A DNA stretch of 64,000 nucleotides from JAFGJQ01 sp964495075 (lineage in GTDB: Bacteria > Planctomycetota > Phycisphaerae > UBA1845): assembly GCA_964495075.1 (NCBI GenBank), contig CAZBUJ010000012.1:1-64000 (forward strand), in the 5' to 3' direction. How positions within the stretch are numbered: the stretch's first letter is position 1; the number at the start of each line of letters is the position of its first letter. Positions 26,452-35,525 of this stretch are shown piece after piece. The translations under genes were made by a program, and so were the position numbers. A model generated the notes under the pieces. The model ran no database searches and was not told where the DNA came from. It saw only the letters and a program-made list of their open reading frames with translations.

Positions 26452-27612
26452 ATGGATGCTGACATCAGTGGAACCCCCCCTCTGGTCCGCGTCGTCAACC
26501 GCCACCGGATTCTCGATCGCATCCGCCGTCACGGGCAGGTCTCGCGGGCGGACCTGGCCAAGCTGACGGGCATTCGTCCGCCCACGGTGTCGGCCGTGAT
26601 CCGGCAACTGATCGACGAAGGACTGGTGGAGGAAGTGGGTGACGGGGAGACGAGCACGGGCACCGGGCGACCGCCGCGTATGGTGGCGCTGTCACGAACG
26701 CGTGCCCGGGCCATGGGTTTCGAGGTGAGCGGCACCGCGATTCGGGCCGGTATTTGCGACGTGGGCGGCGGCCTGCTGTCATCGACGCGGGTGGGTTTTT
26801 CGCCGCAGGACGCGGAGCGAACCGTGGGTCGGCTCGCCGCGATCGGTACGGCGTTGCTCGAGGACGCGCGGCGGGGGTGGCCTGACCTGCAGGGCGTGGG
26901 CGTGGCCGTACCAGGGCTGGTCGATTCGGGAAAAGGGCGGGTCCGTTGGAGCCGCCCTCTTGGCTGGAGCGAGACGCGGCTTCAGGAACTTTGCGAGGGG
27001 CGATGGGGGACGCGCACTGACGTCGTGAACAATGCCGTCGCCGGCAGTATGGCCGAGCACTTCCTGGGGTCCGGGCGGGAAGCAAACAGCCTGATCTACA
27101 TGCACATCCGGTTCCGCGTGGTCGAAACGGACACGGAAAGCAAAAGGCGTGACTTCGTACGGCTGGGAAGCGGCATCATCATCAACGGTGAGCCCTATCA
27201 AGGGGAGTTCGGCGCGGCCGGGGAGATCACGACGGTGGTGGAGCACCCGTTGGTGAGTGCGCGGGACGGGGCGGGACGACCGTTCGCGGATCTGGAGACC
27301 TTCGTTACGACGTTGCAGCAGGGGCAATCGTCCGCGGTGGCAGCGATGGATCGGGTGGCCAGCGAGGTAGGGGCGCACGTGTTGCACGCGATCAACTTCC
27401 TGGACCCGGCCATGGTGGTCGTCGAGTCGGACGAGCCCGTGCTCCGCGGCATGATCCTGAGCCGGCTGGAGAGGATCGTTCACGAGGACCGGCTGCGCCG
27501 GGAGGTGGGCCGCACGAAGATCATCGCGTCGGAGCTGGGCGAGTTCGGCATGGTGCGGGGGGCGGTGGTACCGACGTTGCAGCGTGTTCTCCGCATGCCG
27601 CGGTTGACATAA
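26452..27612 (+). CDS. ROK-family transcriptional regulator (ROK-B), paralogue of ROK-A
   Basis: 386 residues. The winged helix (ILDRIRRHGQVSRADLAKLT and PPTVSAVIRQLIDEGLV) and ROK domain (GFEVSGTAIRAGICDVGG, LQGVGVAVPGLVDSG, GSGIIINGEPYQGEFGAAGEI) match ROK-A almost throughout, and the first 26 residues align without gaps when both ATG starts are used. The zinc motif is missing here too (EHPLVSARDGAGR). There is no Shine-Dalgarno sequence before the ATG. It is followed after 6 nt by a symporter gene. It probably represses the amino-sugar module and itself; cross-talk with the ROK-A operator is likely given the shared core. Confidence 0.85.
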   Translation: MDADISGTPPLVRVVNRHRILDRIRRHGQVSRADLAKLTGIRPPTVSAVIRQLIDEGLVEEVGDGETSTGTGRPPRMVALSRTRARAMGFEVSGTAIRAGICDVGGGLLSSTRVGFSPQDAERTVGRLAAIGTALLEDARRGWPDLQGVGVAVPGLVDSGKGRVRWSRPLGWSETRLQELCEGRWGTRTDVVNNAVAGSMAEHFLGSGREANSLIYMHIRFRVVETDTESKRRDFVRLGSGIIINGEPYQGEFGAAGEITTVVEHPLVSARDGAGRPFADLETFVTTLQQGQSSAVAAMDRVASEVGAHVLHAINFLDPAMVVVESDEPVLRGMILSRLERIVHEDRLRREVGRTKIIASELGEFGMVRGAVVPTLQRVLRMPRLT

Positions 27613-27618
27613 CGGCGC

Positions 27619-29400
27619 GTGGATGCCTTGCCAATGACATCGGCGGTCGGCGACATGATTCTGGCATCGGGCCAACTGGAGACGGCCGACCACGTGATTC
27701 TGGTCGGCTACTTCTTGGTGATGGTCGCGATCGGCGCGTTCTTCTACCGGCTGATGCAGGGGATGAAGGACTACTTCAGCGGGGGTAACCGGATTCCGTG
27801 GTGGCTGAGCGGCACGTCGTATTACATGAGTTGCTTCAGCGTGTATGGCTTCGTCGTGTATTCGGCGCTGGCGTTCGAGTATGGGTGGTTGGCGATCACG
27901 GTGTTCTGGTCGTACGTCCCGGGCACGCTGCTGGTGGCCTTGGTGTTCTCCCGGCGATGGCGTCGGGCGCGGATTGACAGTCCCGTGGAGTATCTGGAGG
28001 CGCGGTACAACGCGACAATGCGTCAGCTCTGCGCCTGGGAGGGAATCCCGGTCAAAATCATCGATGACGCGCTCAAGCTGGTTACTATCGGCGTTTTTCT
28101 GTCGGCAAGCGTCGGGCTGAGCCTGAAGCAGAGCATGCTGTGGTCCGGACTGATCATGCTGTCGTACACGTTCATGGGTGGGCTGTGGGCGGTGATCGTC
28201 ACGGATTTTGTGCAGTTCGTGGTCATGGGGGCGGCCGTCGTCGTGTTGTTCGTGCTGTCGCTGGTGAAGGTGGGGGGCATCGCCGCGTTTGTACGTCATT
28301 CGCCGGAAGGCTTCTTTCGACCGGTCAATGAGGAGTACGGCTGGGTCTATCTCGTCTCGTGGGGGTTTCTGCTGGCGATCTCGATGTGCAGCGTGCACTG
28401 GCAGTTGATCCAGCGGTTCTGCTGCGTCCCTGATGAGCGTCAAGCCCGGAAGATGGGGATGATGGTCGTGGTTCTTCACCTGGTCACGCCGGTACTGATG
28501 TTCCTCCCGGCGATGGCGGCGCGGCAGTTTCTGACGGGCGACGTTGATCCGAAGGAGGTGTACCCGCTGTTGTGTACGGAGTTGCTGCCGCCCGGACTTC
28601 TGGGCCTGATGATCGCGGGGATGTTTGCGGCCACGATGTCGATGTTGAGCAGCGACTACAACGCGTGTGCGAGTGTGCTGACGAATGACGTATACCGGCG
28701 GTTGTTCCGGCGTGCAGCGAGGGAGAAGGAGCTCGTGTTGGTGGGGCGATTGGCCACCCTGTTGATCGGATTGATTTCGATCGGCCTGGCTTTGGGGATG
28801 GCCGAGATGGGCGGCAAGGACCTGTTCCGCAACATGGTGAAGCTGTTCAGCGTGGCCACGGCGCCGGTGGCCGTTCCGATGATCCTGGGGTTGCTGTCCA
28901 AGCGTCTGACCGGCGTGAGTGCGGTGACCGGGTTCCTGGGCGGGCTGAGTCTGGGGCTGGCCTTGTTCTTTCTCTTGCCTGACGAGGTTCATCTTCCAGG
29001 TGTGGACGCGAAGAAGGAGAATATACTCCTGTTCGGCACGGCAGCTACGTCGGGAGTGCTCATGTTCGCCGTGAGTTGGCTTGTTCCACGGAAGGCGGCA
29101 GAGAGCGCGCGGGCCCAGCGTTTTCTGGAACGGCTTTCCCGCTCGATTGGTGAGCTCGACGAGGATCGACTCGTCGCGCCGTCCACCGGACAGTCGCCGA
29201 TCTCGCCGTTCCGCATCGCCGGCGTTTCGGTCGCCTGCGTCGGGATCATCGTGTTGGGCGTCGCGCTCTTCGTTTCGGGCGCCGCGAGTCGCGGGATGAA
29301 TGGCGGCGTCGGGCTGGCTCTGTTGGTCCTTGGCGCCGTGATGGCTCGCAGATCGGGTCGTGTCGGCGCGGGGCAGATGGGGGTTGCGCACGAGGATTGA
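27619..29400 (+). CDS. Sodium/solute symporter (SSS family), second copy
   Basis: 593 residues from a GTG 6 nt after ROK-B; ATG codons at 27634 and 27655 are possible starts. About 14 membrane helices. SSS hallmarks are DYFSGGNRIPWWLSGTSYYMS, DSPVEYLEARYN, and SMLSSDYNACASVLTNDVYRR split across the conserved eighth/ninth helix region. It is distant from the other symporter in the window and closer to the SGLT/sialic acid-type architecture. It heads the catabolic genes that follow and probably imports the sugar or amino-sugar they degrade. Confidence 0.85.
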   Translation: MDALPMTSAVGDMILASGQLETADHVILVGYFLVMVAIGAFFYRLMQGMKDYFSGGNRIPWWLSGTSYYMSCFSVYGFVVYSALAFEYGWLAITVFWSYVPGTLLVALVFSRRWRRARIDSPVEYLEARYNATMRQLCAWEGIPVKIIDDALKLVTIGVFLSASVGLSLKQSMLWSGLIMLSYTFMGGLWAVIVTDFVQFVVMGAAVVVLFVLSLVKVGGIAAFVRHSPEGFFRPVNEEYGWVYLVSWGFLLAISMCSVHWQLIQRFCCVPDERQARKMGMMVVVLHLVTPVLMFLPAMAARQFLTGDVDPKEVYPLLCTELLPPGLLGLMIAGMFAATMSMLSSDYNACASVLTNDVYRRLFRRAAREKELVLVGRLATLLIGLISIGLALGMAEMGGKDLFRNMVKLFSVATAPVAVPMILGLLSKRLTGVSAVTGFLGGLSLGLALFFLLPDEVHLPGVDAKKENILLFGTAATSGVLMFAVSWLVPRKAAESARAQRFLERLSRSIGELDEDRLVAPSTGQSPISPFRIAGVSVACVGIIVLGVALFVSGAASRGMNGGVGLALLVLGAVMARRSGRVGAGQMGVAHED

Positions 29401-29421
29401 CGTTTCGACCAGGAAAGCACC

Positions 29422-30786
29422 ATGGCGACGCGAGAGTTCGAGCTGATTCCGGCGGAGGTGGATCGGGTGGAGACGGAGTACCGCCGGATCTGCACGCCCA
29501 TCCCGGCGCCGCAGTCGATCGCGCTTCTCACCGCGTTGCGCGAGCTGGAGCCGAAGAGCATGGGCGGGCAGCCGCCGATCGTCTGGGACCACGGCGACGG
29601 CGTCACGGTGAGCGACCCGTATGGCAACCAGTGGTTGGATTTCTCGTCCGGCGTGCTGGTGACATCGGTTGGGCACTCGAACCCGGCCATTGTCCAGGCG
29701 ATCGAGGGCATGGCCGAGCAGGGGCTGTACCACGCGTATTGCTTTCCCACGGCGATCCGTCTCGACGTGGTTCGCGAGATCATGTCCTGGCTGACGGCGC
29801 CGCTGGCGCGGGTGTTCCTGCTGACGACCGGCGCGGAAGCGGTGGAGTGCTGCATCAAACTGGCGCGAACGCGCGGACGGCGGGTCGGTGGGCCGAACAA
29901 GGACGTGCTGGTCAGTTTTACCAACGCATTTCACGGCCGTACGATGGGCGCGCAACTGGCCGGCGGCGTCGAATCGCTCAAAGAGTGGATTGGCGGTCCG
30001 GACGTGCGCTTCGTGCAGGTGCCGTTCCCCGACGGCTTTCGTCAGACCGACACCGGCTTTGACGTGTTTGTGCGAACCTTGCGCGACAAGGGTGTACGCC
30101 CGGACCGTGTGTGCGGCGTGATGAGCGAAACGTACCAGGGGTGCAACGCGACGATCCTGCCTCCCGCGTATGCACAGGCCTTGCGGGTATGGTGTGACGA
30201 CCATCAGGCGGTCATGATTCTCGACGAGGTGCAGGCGGGTTTTGGCCGAACGGGCCGGGCCTTCGGGTTCGAACACCTGGGGGTGGTGCCGGACCTGGTT
30301 GCGTGCGGCAAGGGGATGTCCGGAGGGATGCCCCTGTCGGCCGTTCTGGGCACGGACGCCCTGATGAATCTGTACGGCCCGGGGGAGATGACGAGCACGC
30401 ACTCGGCCAACCCGGTCTGCTGTGCGGCGGCGTTGGCCAATCTGCGCACGATCCGGGAGCGGCGTCTGATCGAGAACGCGGCCGGGCTCGGGCCGGTTCT
30501 CCGGGACGGCTTGGAACGTATCCGGCGGGCGGGGGGTGACAAGATCGGGCGGGTCGATTCGATCGGGCTGGTGGGGGCGGTGCAGTTCACCAAGCCCGGT
30601 ACAACAGAGCCGGCGCCGGAGCCGGCGCGGGAACTGGTGAAGCGGGCAGTCCAGCAGGGTGTCATGCTGTTTGCCCCGGTTGGGGTGGGTGGTTGCGCCG
30701 TCAAGATCAACCCGCCGTTGGTGATTTGTGAAGAGGCGCTGCGGGAGGGATTGGACGTTTTGGAAACGATCGCAGGAAGTCTGTGA
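29422..30786 (+). CDS. Class III PLP-dependent aminotransferase
   Basis: 454 residues. AGGAAAG lies upstream of the ATG. Fold type I features are FSSGVLVTSVGHSNPAI, TTGAEAVECCIKLAR, SFTNAFHGRTMGA, the PLP-binding Asp in ILDEVQAGFGRTG, and the Schiff-base Lys in ACGKGMSGGMPLSA. It resembles 4-aminobutyrate/diamine/amino-acid:2-oxoacid aminotransferases. In this operon a substrate derived from an amino sugar, or transfer of an amino group to a keto sugar, is possible. Sequence alone does not settle the substrate. Its end is followed closely by the M20 gene. Confidence 0.88.
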   Translation: MATREFELIPAEVDRVETEYRRICTPIPAPQSIALLTALRELEPKSMGGQPPIVWDHGDGVTVSDPYGNQWLDFSSGVLVTSVGHSNPAIVQAIEGMAEQGLYHAYCFPTAIRLDVVREIMSWLTAPLARVFLLTTGAEAVECCIKLARTRGRRVGGPNKDVLVSFTNAFHGRTMGAQLAGGVESLKEWIGGPDVRFVQVPFPDGFRQTDTGFDVFVRTLRDKGVRPDRVCGVMSETYQGCNATILPPAYAQALRVWCDDHQAVMILDEVQAGFGRTGRAFGFEHLGVVPDLVACGKGMSGGMPLSAVLGTDALMNLYGPGEMTSTHSANPVCCAAALANLRTIRERRLIENAAGLGPVLRDGLERIRRAGGDKIGRVDSIGLVGAVQFTKPGTTEPAPEPARELVKRAVQQGVMLFAPVGVGGCAVKINPPLVICEEALREGLDVLETIAGSL

Positions 30787-30835
30787 GATGAGCACCGGTT
30801 GCCACCATTCTCGGGGAACGGGACGAGGGAGTGAG

Positions 30836-32536
30836 ATGGACGTGTCCGCCCTGGCACGAACGGCGCGGACGAGCGTTTTTCGCCAGTACCTGGCGGACCT
30901 GTTGGTGGAGTTGTGCGCGATTGACACGACGCCGAAGGCGGACGTTCGCGCGGCCGCCGAAGCGGAATCGCAGGTATTCCGCGCGATCGAACGCGAAATT
31001 GCTGCGTGCGGGTTCAGCCACGCGAAGTTGGAACGGCTGCCGATCGACCCGCGAATTGCGGACCATCCGTTCTTCTCGTTCCCGTACTACACGCAGACGT
31101 CCGAGGCGCCCGCCGGGCTCGGGGCTGATGCATGCTATGCGCGGCGCCGCAATCTGCTGTTTCTTGTCGACGGTTCGCAGCGCGTGGAGGCGGGTGTCAA
31201 CCAGGCGATCAACGTTCATATTGACGTGGTGGCCCCCTATGCGCCCCCGCGCCGTGTGGGTCGATGCGTGTGGGGTCGCGGCGCCTGTGACGACAAGGGC
31301 AACGTGGCGGCCCTGATCGGGGCCCTTCGGCTTCTCGGCGCGCATCTCGGTCGAGGGGGCGGTCGCCTGAATCGACATTTGACCGCGATGTTCGTCATCG
31401 ACGAGGAATCCGGCGGCAACGGTTCACTGTCGTGTGCGATCGACCGGAAGCGGAAGGAACGCTATGACAGTCTGATGGTGCTGGAGTGCACGGGCGGTCG
31501 GGTGCACCCCGGCAACCGCGGCTGTGTCTGGTACAAGATCGAGGGCGACCTGCCTGGCGTGAACCTGTTCGCGGCGGCCAGTTTCATCGTGGAAGCGCTG
31601 GAGCGGGAGCAGCGGGCCCTCGAAGCGGAATCCGATCATCCGCTGTTTCCGCATCGGCCCGTGCAGAGCTGCTACGGCATCATCGGGAACAGCGGCGAAC
31701 ATCCTTCGCGGGTCAACGCCGACGTGCGTTTCGGAATCGAATTCGACTCGCTGGCGGATCGCGCGGGTACGGCCAGCCTGATTCGAGAGGCGATCGAGTC
31801 GGGTCTTGGCGAATACGTGGCGCTCTACGGTGACAAGACCAAGGCGGTCGACCCGGTTGACGAAACGCCCAAGTTGGCGCGTCACTGGGACCTGAGCGAG
31901 TGCCCGAACGGCTACGCCGTGCGGGTTCGCGGTGTCGCCGGGCACATGGGCGAGATCCGCGAGTGCGACGGTGCGATCACCAAGATGGCGGCCATGGTCC
32001 GGGCCTTGGTTCGCAACCGATCGGCGATCGAGTCGGCCGCCGGTTCGCCGGCGCGGCTGGGCTTGGCGGGTTGGCCGGACCCCTCGAAGCTGCTGTTGGA
32101 GGGCGGACAAGGATTCCTGCCGACGCACACGCTGGAAGACGTACAGCAGCGGCTCCGCGAGGCCGTCTGGCGCGGGGCGCGGCACTACTTCGAACTCGTC
32201 GGATCGAATGCGGAGCCGATGCGGGTTCTGCGCGTCAGCTATGAGAAGCTGCACAACGCGGCTTTCGCCGGCAGACCGGATTCGCCGGACCTGCTTTGCG
32301 CACGGCGGGCGGCGAAGGCGGCGGGCCTGGCGAGCGATGGACCCATCCGCGGCTGGGATGCTTCCTGCGACGCGCGGATATTCGCCTGTGAGTATCCGTC
32401 GATGCCCGTGCTTACCGCCGGCGCGGGATCGCTGGCGCACGCGCATTCGGATGAGGAACGGGTCGACGTCGCCGACGTGGCCCGGACGGCCGAGTTCCTG
32501 GCGCGTTTCATTCTGGAGCAGACGGGAACGGTGTGA
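30836..32536 (+). CDS. M20-family zinc metallohydrolase (peptidase/deacylase)
   Basis: 566 residues, long for the family. The ATG at 30836 has GAGGGAG just upstream; an ATG at 30788 with AGGAAG is an alternative. Metal-site motifs in order are NVHIDVVAPY (HxDxV), GRGACDDKGN, DEESGGNGS (general base Glu), LECTGG, and the final metal His in AHAHSDEERVD. The lid/dimerisation domain lies about 230-400. M20 enzymes hydrolyse peptides or N-acyl groups. Beside an aminotransferase and a GH20 gene, an amidohydrolase removing an acyl group from an amino-sugar derivative is a reasonable inference. It is cytoplasmic. Confidence 0.82.
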   Translation: MDVSALARTARTSVFRQYLADLLVELCAIDTTPKADVRAAAEAESQVFRAIEREIAACGFSHAKLERLPIDPRIADHPFFSFPYYTQTSEAPAGLGADACYARRRNLLFLVDGSQRVEAGVNQAINVHIDVVAPYAPPRRVGRCVWGRGACDDKGNVAALIGALRLLGAHLGRGGGRLNRHLTAMFVIDEESGGNGSLSCAIDRKRKERYDSLMVLECTGGRVHPGNRGCVWYKIEGDLPGVNLFAAASFIVEALEREQRALEAESDHPLFPHRPVQSCYGIIGNSGEHPSRVNADVRFGIEFDSLADRAGTASLIREAIESGLGEYVALYGDKTKAVDPVDETPKLARHWDLSECPNGYAVRVRGVAGHMGEIRECDGAITKMAAMVRALVRNRSAIESAAGSPARLGLAGWPDPSKLLLEGGQGFLPTHTLEDVQQRLREAVWRGARHYFELVGSNAEPMRVLRVSYEKLHNAAFAGRPDSPDLLCARRAAKAAGLASDGPIRGWDASCDARIFACEYPSMPVLTAGAGSLAHAHSDEERVDVADVARTAEFLARFILEQTGTV

Positions 32537-32564
32537 ATCGATACAGGGCAATGAGAGAGGTGTA

Positions 32565-33743
32565 ATGAAGAAACTCCGGTTGGGTGTCATCGGAACGGGT
32601 GCCGTGGTGCGGGAGATCTACCAGCACCTGTACTTCCATAGCGCGTATTCGCACCTGATATCGGTGGAGGGCGTGGCCGACCCGAACCGCGAGGCCCGGG
32701 CGTGGTTCTGTGACCGGTTTGAGATTCCGGCGGCGCGGCGGTTCGGCGGCTACGAGGAGATGATCGAGCGGCTGGACCTGGACGCCGTGCAGGTCAACAC
32801 GCCGGACAGCCTGCACCGCGCACCGACGGTCCACGCGCTCGAGCGGGACCTGCAGGTCCTGGTGCCGAAACCGCTGGCAGAGACCGCTGTGGATGCGCAC
32901 GCCATGCTCATGGCCGCTCGGCAACGCGGCAAGCTGGTGGCCGTTGACTATCACAAGCGGGACGATCCGCGCATCGTGGACGTCGCGGCGCGGTACCAGA
33001 GCGGTGCGTACGGCCGGTTTCAGGTGGCCGTCTGGTATATGCTGGACAAACTCATGGTCGTGGACCCGAACCACGAACCGCGGTTCTTCACGTCGGATGA
33101 CTTCGCGGCGAAGAACTCGCCGATCACGTTCCTCACCGTGCACATGACCGATTCGATCCTGCGGATTGTCGGCCTGAAGCCCGTACGCGTGCGGGCGACG
33201 GGTTTCTCGCAGAAACTGCCGTCGCTGACGCCGATTCCGGTGCACGGGCTTGATCTGTGTGATACGGAAGTCGTGTTCGAGAATGGCGGCGTGGCGCACA
33301 TCATCACCGGCTGGCATCTGCCGAACTCGGCCCACTCCGTCACCGTTCAGTCGTCGCGTCTCGTCTGCACGGACGGGCTGATCGATCTGGGCATGGACAT
33401 GTGCGGGTATCGCGAGATCGCTGCCGATGGACTTGTCGAGCGGAACTCGCTGTTTCGGAACTTCGAAGCGGGCGGCCGGGTGGGCGGGTACAGCATGAGC
33501 CACCCGGGCCGACTTTTTGAGAAGATCCTGAAACGACGTGACGGCGAGATGAGCGCCGAAGAGTACGAGGAGATGATGGGGCCGTTCGAGACGGGCTTCT
33601 ACACGACCGTGGTTTGTGATGCGGCGGAGCGTAGCCTGGAACGGGGCACATGGTCGCAGGCCGGCGTCGTGCACGGCCCGGACGTCGATGTGGCCGCGCT
33701 GCTCAAAGAGGAACTGGGTGACGCCGCGAATGACTACCTGTAG
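32565..33743 (+). CDS. Gfo/Idh/MocA-family oxidoreductase
   Basis: 392 residues. GAGAGG precedes the ATG at 32565. The N-terminal Rossmann fold begins LRLGVIGTGAVVREIYQHLY. The family Lys-Pro motif appears as VPKPLAET, with VDYHKRDDPRI after it. The C-terminal alpha/beta substrate domain contains GWHLPNSAHS. Members oxidise or reduce sugars and sugar derivatives with NAD(P). The gene sits 28 bp after the M20 gene in the ROK-B module and is followed by an SDR remnant. Likely role: oxidation or epimerisation of the imported sugar. Confidence 0.85.
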   Translation: MKKLRLGVIGTGAVVREIYQHLYFHSAYSHLISVEGVADPNREARAWFCDRFEIPAARRFGGYEEMIERLDLDAVQVNTPDSLHRAPTVHALERDLQVLVPKPLAETAVDAHAMLMAARQRGKLVAVDYHKRDDPRIVDVAARYQSGAYGRFQVAVWYMLDKLMVVDPNHEPRFFTSDDFAAKNSPITFLTVHMTDSILRIVGLKPVRVRATGFSQKLPSLTPIPVHGLDLCDTEVVFENGGVAHIITGWHLPNSAHSVTVQSSRLVCTDGLIDLGMDMCGYREIAADGLVERNSLFRNFEAGGRVGGYSMSHPGRLFEKILKRRDGEMSAEEYEEMMGPFETGFYTTVVCDAAERSLERGTWSQAGVVHGPDVDVAALLKEELGDAANDYL

Positions 33744-33749
33744 TCGGGG

Positions 33750-34019
33750 ATGAACGCAAAGATGAGCGTGCGGCAGTCGTATCGGTGGGACGGCAAGGCT
33801 GGCCTGGTGACCGGCGGCGGGGGCGTGCGGGGGCGGTGTTGGCCCACGCGGTCGCCGAAGCAGGTGCCGAGGGTCGGGTGACGGACCTGGCCGAAGGGCA
33901 GTCGCGGGATCCCGCCCGCGCCCGGCGCGATTCAAGCCGATCCTCGCGGCGAAGAAGTGCGGCCCCCGGGCGCCGGCAGCGCGTCGCACGCAGGAGGACA
34001 TCGCCTCAGACGAGGAAGG
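33750..34019 (+). pseudogene. Remnant of a short-chain dehydrogenase (SDR) gene
   Basis: The first frame gives MSVRQSYRWDGKAGLVTGGG (from 33762), the N-terminal Rossmann strand and Gly-rich loop of SDR enzymes, then runs out of register. A shifted frame continues VLAHAVAEAGAEGRVTDLAEG, the following helix and second strand with its terminal Asp. A further frame gives ARRTQEDIASDEE, resembling the DVT-x-x-EDI region. At least two frameshifts, plus loss of everything after about residue 75, indicate a decayed gene. It occupies the space between two sugar dehydrogenase genes. Confidence 0.55.
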
Positions 34020-34032
34020 AAGGAACGAGAAT

Positions 34033-35484
34033 ATGCCTCAAGCGGACATCGGTGTCATCGGCCTTGCCGTGATGGGCGAGAACCTGGTTCTGAACATGGA
34101 CGGCCACGGCTACACGGTGGCGGTGTTCAATCGGACGGTGTCGAAGGTGGACGCGTTCACGAGCGGCCGGGCGAAGGGCAGGCGCGTCATCGGCACGCGC
34201 TCGTTGAATGAACTGTGTGCGTGTCTGAAGCGGCCTCGCAAGATCATGCTGATGGTGAAAGCCGGGCAGGCGGTCGACGCGTACATCGAGCAGATCCTGC
34301 CCCATGTCGAAGACGGCGACATCATCATCGACGGGGGCAACTCGCATTATCCTGATTCCACGCGGCGTGCCCGGTACGTTGAGAGCAAGGGTAAGCTGTT
34401 CGTTGGCACTGGCGTTTCCGGGGGGGAAGAAGGAGCGTTGACGGGGCCTTCGATCATGCCCGGCGGATCGTATTCCGCCTGGCCGCAGATTCGGCCGATC
34501 TTTCAGGCCATCGCTGCGAAGACCGACGACGGGGCGCCGTGCTGCGACTGGGTGGGGCCGGAGGGCGCCGGGCATCTTGTCAAGATGGTGCACAACGGAA
34601 TCGAGTACGGCGACATGCAACTGATCTGCGAGGTCTATCACCTGATGCGGGATGGTCTGGGCCTGTCTCTCGACGAGATGCGCGACGTGTTTGACGAATG
34701 GAACCGTGGCGAGCTGGACAGCTATCTGATCCAGATCACGCGCGACATCCTCGGCTATCGCGATGAAGCGGGGCAGGCCGTGCTCGACGTGATCCTGGAC
34801 GCGGCCGGTCAGAAGGGCACGGGGAAGTGGACGGCGATTGCCGCGTTGGGCGCGGGCCAGCCGCTGACCCTGATCGGCGAAGCGGTTTTTGCCCGGTGTC
34901 TATCGGCGCTGAAGGACGAACGTCTGGTCGCATCCGAAATGCTGCGCGGCCCATCGCCGGCGTTCGAGGGCGACAAACGGGCCATGATCGAGGACCTGCG
35001 GCAGGCGTTGTACGCGTCGAAGATCGTCAGTTACGCCCAGGGCTTCGCGCTGATGAAGGCGGTCGCGGGGGAACACAACTGGGGTCTCAACTACGGCGGC
35101 ATCGCGCTGCTATGGCGAGGCGGCTGCATCATTCGCTCGGTGTTCCTCGGACGGATCAAGGAGGCTTATGCCCAAGACCCGGCGCTGGTGAACCTGCTGC
35201 TCGACCCGTTTTTTGGCGAGGTGGTCGCGGGCGCGCAGCCGGCCTGGCGGCGCGTGGTGGCGACGGCCGTGCATCTCGGCATCCCCGTGCCAGCCATAAG
35301 CGCGGCACTGGCGTACTTCGACGGGTATCGTTGTTCGCGTTTGCCGGCGAACCTTCTGCAGGCGCAGCGCGATTACTTTGGCGCCCACACGTACGAACGT
35401 ATCGACAAGCCTCGCGGTGAGTTCTTTCATACCAACTGGACCGGCCGTGGTGGCCGGACGGCGTCTTCCGGCTATGTTGTATGA
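34033..35484 (+). CDS. gnd: 6-phosphogluconate dehydrogenase, decarboxylating
   Basis: 483 residues, the length of the long bacterial/eukaryotic form. The NADP-binding motif is GVIGLAVMGENLVLNM. The substrate region includes IIIDGGNSHYPDSTRRA, the signature VGTGVSGGEEGALTGPSIMPGG split over 34403-34468, and GPEGAGHLVKMVHNGIEYGD with the catalytic Lys and Asn. A purine-rich GGAAGGAA lies ahead of the ATG. It catalyses 6-phosphogluconate + NADP+ to ribulose 5-phosphate + CO2 + NADPH in the cytoplasm. Its presence in a ROK-controlled amino-sugar/sugar operon suggests that the imported substrate is funnelled into the oxidative pentose phosphate route. Confidence 0.92.
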   Translation: MPQADIGVIGLAVMGENLVLNMDGHGYTVAVFNRTVSKVDAFTSGRAKGRRVIGTRSLNELCACLKRPRKIMLMVKAGQAVDAYIEQILPHVEDGDIIIDGGNSHYPDSTRRARYVESKGKLFVGTGVSGGEEGALTGPSIMPGGSYSAWPQIRPIFQAIAAKTDDGAPCCDWVGPEGAGHLVKMVHNGIEYGDMQLICEVYHLMRDGLGLSLDEMRDVFDEWNRGELDSYLIQITRDILGYRDEAGQAVLDVILDAAGQKGTGKWTAIAALGAGQPLTLIGEAVFARCLSALKDERLVASEMLRGPSPAFEGDKRAMIEDLRQALYASKIVSYAQGFALMKAVAGEHNWGLNYGGIALLWRGGCIIRSVFLGRIKEAYAQDPALVNLLLDPFFGEVVAGAQPAWRRVVATAVHLGIPVPAISAALAYFDGYRCSRLPANLLQAQRDYFGAHTYERIDKPRGEFFHTNWTGRGGRTASSGYVV

Positions 35485-35525
35485 CCCGCGGCGCGGCCGG
35501 CATTCCGCGCAAGGAGTACAGATTC

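Noticed and set aside
26779..30927. Open frame of 1382 codons on the minus strand
   Set aside because: It lies opposite the ROK-B, symporter and aminotransferase genes, all with clear domains. Its translation is rich in His, Arg and Gln with no domain: a mirror frame of high-GC coding DNA.
33785..34072. Intact small gene in the space before gnd
   Set aside because: The open frame is Arg/Ser-rich over its second half and overlaps the gnd start. The recognisable SDR pieces fall in several frames, so a remnant is the better reading.
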